Of a stretch of DNA of 64,000 nucleotides, positions 48,996 through 55,520 are shown piece after piece. Each line of letters opens with the position of its first letter. Within the stretch, counting starts at the first letter, position 1. A program made the position numbers and the translations under genes. The stretch is from Candidatus Pseudomonas phytovorans (GTDB lineage Bacteria > Pseudomonadota > Gammaproteobacteria > Pseudomonadales > Pseudomonadaceae): positions 2,454,001 through 2,518,000 of the forward strand of contig CP119325.1 of NCBI GenBank assembly GCA_029202525.1, in the 5' to 3' direction. The notes beneath the pieces were generated by a model. The model did no database searches. It saw only the letters and a program-made list of their open reading frames with translations, and had not been told where the DNA came from.

Positions 48996-51900
48996 TAGAA
49001 TAAACTCCAGAAGGAACTCATTTTGTTTTCTCTTGTTGATACTTTTGCATAGCCTGACTGGTCATGGCTGTCGGGCCAGTAAGTGAGTGTCAGTTCAATA
49101 CACTCTATGCTGTGGTTTTCCAATAGTGGGAGTGAGCCGCTGATGTGGAGTGTGTTGTCGGTGGTTTTCGAGTGTATGTAGCCGCTGAGGCGCTCAGGAT
49201 CGGCGTAGATGCTTTTTGTGTCTCCCGGGGTGTATTCAATTTTTCCCGGGACTGAACTGTTGCCTGCGAGGATGGATGGCAGTCCGTTAAGCCCTGATGG
49301 GACGATAGTAAGGTGCCATTGGTATTGTGCTACTTCGGCATTAAAGTTTGGCAGGCTTATGTGGAGATCAAGATAGAAGCCTGCCGCGACAGCATCTCCA
49401 TCGCTGATCAAAGCCCCAGTTTGGTATGGAATTTGTGCAGTTTGAGAGGATTGAAACCTTGTCTCAATCGAGGTGAGTGCCTGAATACCCAGGGCTGCCG
49501 CGTTCAGGGCGCCAATCGAGGCATCCAGATCTTGTGGTTTTATCCAGCGCCGATGCTCCTCTGGTGTTCCCCATCTACTGTGTCGGGACCACAGTTCTAA
49601 CAGTGAAGACTCTTGATTTTTGGCATCCATCGCGAGCGTGTAGGCTGCCAAACCAAGGATAATCGCAATGCCTAAGGGGCCGAGTAGCGTGTTTGCGAAT
49701 AGCGCGGCGTAAACGCCAGAACCTGCGGAGAATGTGGCTGCCCCGGCCGCAACCATGTATCTGTAGCTTGAAGCCCTGTCCCCTTGGCGATCAGTTCGGG
49801 CCAGCGCATTCACGTATTGCGCTGCATCCATAGCACTTGCGAGTGCGGTTATGGCGCCGCCATACCTGGCAAGGCTGCTTCCCAGTGAAGTTGTTGTTAC
49901 CATTCCGGACCAAGGTATCTTCGGACTTAGAAATTTGACAGCAAGGCCTGCTGCTTCAAGACCTACACCCAACAACCCAAACGATGACGACCAGATTGCC
50001 GCAAGCGCCTCCGGATCGTGCTGATGGGTTTCTTGCAAAGCCCGGTAGTTCTTGCCCAGGCTGTCCTGATGGAACCACAGCCCCCCCAAGGCAAGCAGTA
50101 GCCCGGGGCTTGCGCTGCTGGCTGCGCCATCCCGCAAACTGCGCATGGCATCGCCCGCCAGGCTTTGCGCGGCCATTGCGCTGACTCGCACCCCGCCGGA
50201 AAACTGCGCTCCCAGCGTACCTGCACCAATCGCAACGTTGCGTACCAGCGCCCCGAGACCACCCGCTGCCCCTTCCCGAAACTGCATCAGCCGCGCCTGC
50301 AAACTCTCGGCACTTTCGAACGTCCACAGCACTACGTCGATTATCTGGTTGCGGTTACCCGCTGCCGCGAGATTGATCGCCCCGCTCAACACCATGGCCC
50401 GCACCTTGCGCCCCACGGGATCACGGAACTGCTTGTCGACCTGCTGCAAAAACGCATCGGTCCGCACCTGCAAGCCTTCGTTGAGCAGCCCCATGTATTC
50501 GCCCAACGTCAGCGACACCCGCAGCGGGGTCACCTGCTGCCCGGCGAACAGTGCAAAGGCGGAGCGGTGTACATGGCCAATCAGCGTCCTGGTCCGCTCA
50601 TTGAGGTGCTGGCCAAGTGCAGTCCCAGCACTGTTGGTCGCAGCCAGCAACTGGCCAACGGCATCCTGGATCGGCTTGATCATCAACAGCTGGCCATCGG
50701 GCGTACCGGCGATGCCTTTTATGATGTCGTACACCTTGCCGAAGTCGTCCCCGGACAACGCACCGATCACCTCCTGCATCAGCTTCTGGTTCTTGGCCAG
50801 CAGTGCCTGGTACAGCAGGCTGTGATCGTCTTCCAGCAGTTGCTGCCAGATATGCTGGGTCATCCCCAGCGCCTGACCCTCCTGAGGCAAAAGCTCAGTC
50901 GGGCCACCGGCCAGGCAGGCGGCCATCATCTGGATGAAGTACTCGACCGAAACAGGATCCGTCGCGTCGTAGTCTAAGTAACCGATCTGCTGGAACGTCC
51001 GCTTGGCATAGTGGTGCGCATACAGGTTGCCAACCTGGTCGATCATCGACTGCCAGTTTTTCAGTTCGCGGTCGTAGTCCGCCTGGAATGCAGCGCGGGC
51101 GCTTTCGTCGTAACGCTGCTCCAGCCGCTTACGGGCCTCCTCTTGCCTGCGCGCGATGTCGCGGTCGGTCTGTGCTTGCAGATCCACCGGAGGGAAGTGG
51201 GTTTTGACCCCTAACGGGCTTTTGTTCCATTGTTTGACCCGCTGGGCCTCGCGCTGTGCGTCCTCGGCCCCTTGCGCGGCGGCGCTGGCTGCGTGCAATG
51301 CCTGAATACCCAACAACGCCTGTGAGGTGAAGTACTCGAAGTGGCGTTGCGGTTGCGCCCGCCATTCCTGCATGGCCTGTACCCAGCCCGTGCGTTGCGC
51401 ATTCAGCTCCATCACCATGCCGACCGGGTCGGGCAGCGTCAGCGCCAGCACGCCGTTGGGCAGTTGTTCCTGCGCGATGGCATTGCGCACATGGTTGTTG
51501 GTTTCAGTCCACCGGCCAAAGCGGCTGTAAAAGCCATGAGCGCTGGCAAACCTGGTAGAGGAAAACGTGGAGAACTCCAGCACGTTCTCCATGCCGAAGC
51601 GGAAGCTGTCGGTCATGGCGATGCCGATGCTGGCGGGGTCGTTGCGCGCGGTGTCCAGGTCTACTTCGACGAAGCGGGCAAGGGTGCCCGGGTCGCTATC
51701 GGCGATACCCTTGCGGTAGCGGTCGAGTACCGCACGCGGCCAGGGGTCGTTGGCGAAGGCGATCCAGGCTTTGCGGTGTAGCAGGGTATTGATGTTGATG
51801 AACGAGGCGATCACGTCATGGCCTTCGGTGGCACACCACTTGGGCAACGGCCTGGGCGGCGCCAGCGGCATCTGCGATACCGGAAAGCGCTGCAAGGTAC

Positions 51901-52177
51901 CTTCGGCCGCCACCGCATAGGCCTGCCAGATTTCCTTGTCGAGCAGCACGTATACATAGCCTTGGCGCAGCAGGCGCAACTGGTCGGTGTGCATCGGGTG
52001 GAAGGTGATTTCGCTGTTATCGGCCTGGCGATACGGACGCCCGGTATCGGGGCGCGGCGCATAGGCCTCGCGCAGCAGCAGGATGGGCAGGCCGGAGCGC
52101 CCGCAGGCATTGCAGCTGCCGTAGGTGTTGGGTATTTCTTCCTGCATGGCGACGTGGATGGCGTTGCTGATGCTCAT
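48995..52177 (-). CDS. T6SS effector, VasX/BTH_I2691-type
   Basis: A 1060-residue putative antibacterial effector. The VasX N-terminal type region (about 15-190) has C22/C25 in GSCNACGRSG, LLREAYAPRP, RQGYVYVLLD and FININTLLHR. A long helical region follows (about 260-520). Further on, several hydrophobic segments (about 765-790, 815-840 and 895-930, for example LLGPLGIAIILGLAAYTLA) suggest colicin-like pore formation. The last 150 or so residues are polar and their DNA is AT-richer. The ATG at 52177 follows GGAGCTACTC and overlaps the adaptor gene by 4 bp. No vgrG or structural T6SS genes are in the window. The target membrane and activity are inferred. Confidence 0.82.
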   Translation of the reverse strand: MSISNAIHVAMQEEIPNTYGSCNACGRSGLPILLLREAYAPRPDTGRPYRQADNSEITFHPMHTDQLRLLRQGYVYVLLDKEIWQAYAVAAEGTLQRFPVSQMPLAPPRPLPKWCATEGHDVIASFININTLLHRKAWIAFANDPWPRAVLDRYRKGIADSDPGTLARFVEVDLDTARNDPASIGIAMTDSFRFGMENVLEFSTFSSTRFASAHGFYSRFGRWTETNNHVRNAIAQEQLPNGVLALTLPDPVGMVMELNAQRTGWVQAMQEWRAQPQRHFEYFTSQALLGIQALHAASAAAQGAEDAQREAQRVKQWNKSPLGVKTHFPPVDLQAQTDRDIARRQEEARKRLEQRYDESARAAFQADYDRELKNWQSMIDQVGNLYAHHYAKRTFQQIGYLDYDATDPVSVEYFIQMMAACLAGGPTELLPQEGQALGMTQHIWQQLLEDDHSLLYQALLAKNQKLMQEVIGALSGDDFGKVYDIIKGIAGTPDGQLLMIKPIQDAVGQLLAATNSAGTALGQHLNERTRTLIGHVHRSAFALFAGQQVTPLRVSLTLGEYMGLLNEGLQVRTDAFLQQVDKQFRDPVGRKVRAMVLSGAINLAAAGNRNQIIDVVLWTFESAESLQARLMQFREGAAGGLGALVRNVAIGAGTLGAQFSGGVRVSAMAAQSLAGDAMRSLRDGAASSASPGLLLALGGLWFHQDSLGKNYRALQETHQHDPEALAAIWSSSFGLLGVGLEAAGLAVKFLSPKIPWSGMVTTTSLGSSLARYGGAITALASAMDAAQYVNALARTDRQGDRASSYRYMVAAGAATFSAGSGVYAALFANTLLGPLGIAIILGLAAYTLAMDAKNQESSLLELWSRHSRWGTPEEHRRWIKPQDLDASIGALNAAALGIQALTSIETRFQSSQTAQIPYQTGALISDGDAVAAGFYLDLHISLPNFNAEVAQYQWHLTIVPSGLNGLPSILAGNSSVPGKIEYTPGDTKSIYADPERLSGYIHSKTTDNTLHISGSLPLLENHSIECIELTLTYWPDSHDQSGYAKVSTRENKMSSFWSLF

Positions 52178-53133
52178 GAGTAGCTCCTTGCCTGGGGCAG
52201 GTCGGCGACGATGCGCGACCAGGTGCGCTCGCTGTAGCTGGCAAAGCGCTCCGTCAGGCGTTGCTCGCCAGCTGCCGCCTGTGCCACGTCGCGCTGGATG
52301 GTCGAGTGTTGAAGGAGTAGCGGGTGGATCATGAGCATGTGCAGGCACATGCACTGGATATCGGCACGGTCGCGCAGGCCTTGCTTGAAGGCCTTGATGA
52401 TGAGGTTCATGGTATGGGCGAGCGCGTTTTCCGGCAAACCGGGTGCACCTGCGAGGTGCCGTGGCGCGCCGGTAGACTGCGTGGCAAGCAGACGTCGCCA
52501 GGCGCTGAGCAGTTGAATGATCTGCGGTGCGACGTGCTGGGTAGCTCTTACGGCCTCGGGAACGATCAGCTCGCCAGCCGGCAGCTGCCGCTCGAATCGC
52601 TTGCAACTGCCACATCCATCGGGGTGCAACCAGCTTCGAACCGGCCCAAGGATTTCGCCTGCGTTTTTCAGGGTCACGCGCAGCAACCCCAGGCGCACGG
52701 GCTCGAACCAGGCGGTGATGCCGTGCGGTTTCGGTTGATGCAGCACATGGCACTGCTGACTGATGTGTCGGGCGATCAGGTTGGCGGGTTGATCGCTTAG
52801 CAGCCAGCCACACACGTAGTGCCAGGTAGCCGTTGCCTCACGTGCGGCGTACGTTGCACTTAGTGTGGTCACTGCTGTTGGCGCCTCGCCGGGTCCGGTG
52901 AGGCGGACCAGGGCGGGCCAGCTTTCAGGGTCCTGCACCATCCCGCTGCTGTCTACGCGCGTTACGGCATCACTGCCCAGTGCTTCGGTGAGGGCGTCGA
53001 TGCCCAGCGGGTGGTCTGGTGGGCAACCGGCAAACGGGTCCAGCAGCAGGTAAAGGGCTTCTGCTGGCTGGCGCTGCTGGTTCGCGAAGTGATCGACCCA
53101 CTGCAGGTAGCCCTGCGCGGCCTGGCTCGACAT
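52174..53133 (-). CDS. DUF4123 protein, T6SS effector chaperone/adaptor
   Basis: A 319-residue protein of the DUF4123 (TEC/Tap-1) type, which loads cognate effectors onto VgrG. Features include YLLLDPFAGCP near the N-terminus, the central WPALVRLTG and AARHISQQCHVL-like segment, and WFEPVRLGLLRVTL. AAGGAACTTCTC precedes the ATG. It is the first gene of an operon adaptor-effector-immunity, overlapping the effector by 4 bp. The usual vgrG partner is absent from the DNA upstream, where a LysR gene ends. Confidence 0.78.
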   Translation of the reverse strand: MSSQAAQGYLQWVDHFANQQRQPAEALYLLLDPFAGCPPDHPLGIDALTEALGSDAVTRVDSSGMVQDPESWPALVRLTGPGEAPTAVTTLSATYAAREATATWHYVCGWLLSDQPANLIARHISQQCHVLHQPKPHGITAWFEPVRLGLLRVTLKNAGEILGPVRSWLHPDGCGSCKRFERQLPAGELIVPEAVRATQHVAPQIIQLLSAWRRLLATQSTGAPRHLAGAPGLPENALAHTMNLIIKAFKQGLRDRADIQCMCLHMLMIHPLLLQHSTIQRDVAQAAAGEQRLTERFASYSERTWSRIVADLPQARSYS

Positions 53134-53298
53134 GAGAAGTTCCTTTTTCTTCTTGATGGCGAGCAGGAATCTAACGAGGAATCAATTCAGCAGGGAGCTA
53201 CTGGCTTCCTAATGAGTTGTAGGACTTGTCTGTTTCGAGCGAGGCTGCACTCGAAAACGGGCGGCCATTGGCTCGTATGAGGCGCAGTTGGGTATTGC

Positions 53299-54204
53299 TC
53301 AGGACCTCGGGGATTCTGTTTCAAAGCATTGGCGCATGACATCCAGGTAACGCCTGGCGCCAAGGCCCAAGGGGCGCGACTTGATCCAGATGATGTCGAC
53401 CCACAGGCGCAGGCGACTGGCCATGTTGTCAAAGCGCACCTCGGCCAGTGCCCCTGATGCAATCAGCGGTTCAACCAGCGGTTGCGGAAGGTACGCCCAG
53501 CCCAGGCCGGACTGCACCAGGTCCAGCGTCGCCAGGTAGCTGTCGGTCAGCCAGATGCGCCGCGACAGCACCATGCGCGGGTCCGACCCCGTGGCTTTGC
53601 CTGAGGCCACGATGATCTGCCGTTGCTCGGCGAAGGCCTCTTCGGGCAGTGGCGTGCCGCTGTTCTGCCCGGCCGGATGACGCGGGGAGGCGACGGCCAC
53701 CAGCAGCTGGCTGCCGGCTTCGAGGAACGACTCGCGCTCGTCGATGCCGGGCCGTTCGAAAACCAGCGCCAGTTGCACACTGCCGTCGTGCAGCAGACGA
53801 ATGGCCTCGGTCTGGGTGGCCGAACGTACCTCGATTTCCAGGCTGGGAAACTCCTGGGCGAGGACTTCCAGTGGCTGGCTCCAGCGGCCGGTCTGCAACT
53901 CGGGCGCCATGGCGATGGTCAGGCGTTTTTCCAGGCCTTTGTGCAGTTGCAGCGCCTGGGCATCCAGCAGGTTGAGCTGGCAGATCACCTGCCTGGCCTG
54001 GGGCTCCAGCGCCAGCGCGGCGCTGGTGGGCAAGGCTTTGCGCGTGGCCCGGTCAAACAGCGGCATGTCCAGCTCCGCTTCCAGTTGGGCAATTGCCATG
54101 CTTACCGCCGAAGGCACACGGCCCAGCTTGCGGGCGGCGGCGGAGAACGAGCCGGCATCCAGCACCGCGAGGAAAATTGCCAGGGAGTCGCTGGTAAACG
54201 CCAT
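53299..54204 (-). CDS. LysR-family transcriptional regulator
   Basis: A 301-residue regulator. The winged HTH lies at 1-62 (DSLAIFLAVLDAGSFSAAARKL, VPSAVSMAIAQLEAELDMPLF) and the effector-binding domain at about 90-295. It is divergent from the amine oxidase gene with a gap of about 75 bp holding a palindrome, the standard arrangement for a LysR regulator controlling its neighbour. The inducer is unknown. Confidence 0.92.
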   Translation of the reverse strand: MAFTSDSLAIFLAVLDAGSFSAAARKLGRVPSAVSMAIAQLEAELDMPLFDRATRKALPTSAALALEPQARQVICQLNLLDAQALQLHKGLEKRLTIAMAPELQTGRWSQPLEVLAQEFPSLEIEVRSATQTEAIRLLHDGSVQLALVFERPGIDERESFLEAGSQLLVAVASPRHPAGQNSGTPLPEEAFAEQRQIIVASGKATGSDPRMVLSRRIWLTDSYLATLDLVQSGLGWAYLPQPLVEPLIASGALAEVRFDNMASRLRLWVDIIWIKSRPLGLGARRYLDVMRQCFETESPRS

Positions 54205-54220
54205 TGTCAGTAAACCTGAT

Positions 54221-54230
54221 GATGATCATC
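54221..54230. promoter_or_regulatory. Palindrome in the LysR/amine oxidase divergent gap
   Basis: GATGATCATC lies 17 bp upstream of the LysR start codon. It may be part of an autoregulatory site; it does not itself fit the T-N11-A rule. Confidence 0.3.
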
Positions 54231-54281
54231 TTTTGTTGCGAGAAATTATGAACATTAATGCGTTTACAGGACAGTCCCCCG

Positions 54282-55517
54282 ATGGAGAGCAGCGTGCATA
54301 GACCAACCGCGTGGCATGTCACACACTGGAGTGCAGACCCGTTCAGCCTCGGCGCCTACAGCGCGCTGTTGTCAGGAGGGACGTCGCAACATCGAAGTGC
54401 ACTGGGCCAAGTGCTGCAACAGCGTTTGGTCATAGCCGGTGAAGCGTGTAGCGCCGCCGCGCCAGCAATGACTCATGGTGCCTGGAATGATGGGCTGCGT
54501 GCCGCCGAGGCCGCCTTGAGTGCCGGAGCGCGCAAGGTGATCGTGATCGGGGCGGGTTGTGCAGGCCTGGCTGCCGCACAACGCCTGCGGGCCCGGGATA
54601 TCAATTGCACTGTGCTGGAGGCACGGGGGCGAACAGGTGGGCGCACGCACTCTGTCGATCTGGGCGGCGTAAAGGCGGATGAGGGTGCTGCATGGCTTCA
54701 GCATTTCGCTGAAAACCCATTGGCCACCGTTGCGCAGCAACAGGGTTTGGCTTGCATCGAGACCGATTTCAGCCGCCCGCTTGCAGCGGCAAGAGGCGGG
54801 GTGCTGCCCGATGTCGACGGCGCCTGGGTGGCCTTGACCCAAAGCATTGATCGGCGGCTGCCGTTGTCAGAGGCAATTACCTGCTACATGGCCACACTCG
54901 ACCCTGCGCGCGTGCGAGCCACACAGTTCGCCATCGACGCCAACCTTGTGCTGGAAGCGTGTTTGCCAGTGGCGCAACTGTCGGTCAGTGCGCTGGACGA
55001 AGAGGGCGTTGGGCAGGGTGATCACATGCTGCCAGGCGGCTACAGCGCGCTTGTCGACGTGCTGGCGAGGAATCTGGATATCCGCCTGAACACGGCGGTC
55101 ACCCACATCGACTGGTCGAGCGAGCGCGTCACAGTAAATGAAGAAGTGTGCGATTTCTGCATTTGCACAGTCCCAGTGGGGGTGTTGAAGGCGTTGCAGT
55201 TCACCCCTGCGTTACCTGAAACACATCAACAAGCGCTGACACATCTGGGCATGGGCAGGCTGGAGAAGGTGATTCTGCAATTCGATGAACGCTGGTGGCC
55301 GTGTTCACCCTCAGGTTACCTGCGCTGGTATGACGTGCCTGCCAGTTGGGGTGAATGGCTGGACCTCACCGATGCCGTAGGCAAACCCACCATTGCCGGC
55401 CTGATTGCCGCTGACGCGATAGAGCGGCAGTTCAGCGGGCGCACTGATGAGCAGATCGCCATCGCAGCAACTGAAGCATTGCAGGCGTGGGCCGCCGCTC
55501 TCGGCCCCACGCCTTGA
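54282..55517 (+). CDS. Flavin amine oxidase with circularly permuted domain order
   Basis: A 411-residue FAD-dependent amine oxidase relative with its usual C-terminus moved to the front. Residues 11-74 (WHVTHWSADPFSLGAYS, RLVIAGEACSAAAPAMTHGA, WNDGLRAA) match the segment that normally ends monoamine/polyamine oxidases and closes over FAD. Only then comes the ADP-binding motif VIVIGAGCAG (86-95) with VLEARGRTGGR. The protein stops at EQIAIAATEALQAWAAALG, just where the usual C-terminal block would begin. All FAD elements are present once, so an active permuted enzyme is possible. The ATG at 54282 with AGGACAG is preferred to one at 54258. The substrate is unknown. It is divergent from the LysR gene and ends 3 bp from the convergent aminotransferase gene. 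Confidence 0.8.
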   Translation: MESSVHRPTAWHVTHWSADPFSLGAYSALLSGGTSQHRSALGQVLQQRLVIAGEACSAAAPAMTHGAWNDGLRAAEAALSAGARKVIVIGAGCAGLAAAQRLRARDINCTVLEARGRTGGRTHSVDLGGVKADEGAAWLQHFAENPLATVAQQQGLACIETDFSRPLAAARGGVLPDVDGAWVALTQSIDRRLPLSEAITCYMATLDPARVRATQFAIDANLVLEACLPVAQLSVSALDEEGVGQGDHMLPGGYSALVDVLARNLDIRLNTAVTHIDWSSERVTVNEEVCDFCICTVPVGVLKALQFTPALPETHQQALTHLGMGRLEKVILQFDERWWPCSPSGYLRWYDVPASWGEWLDLTDAVGKPTIAGLIAADAIERQFSGRTDEQIAIAATEALQAWAAALGPTP

Positions 55518-55520
55518 TCG

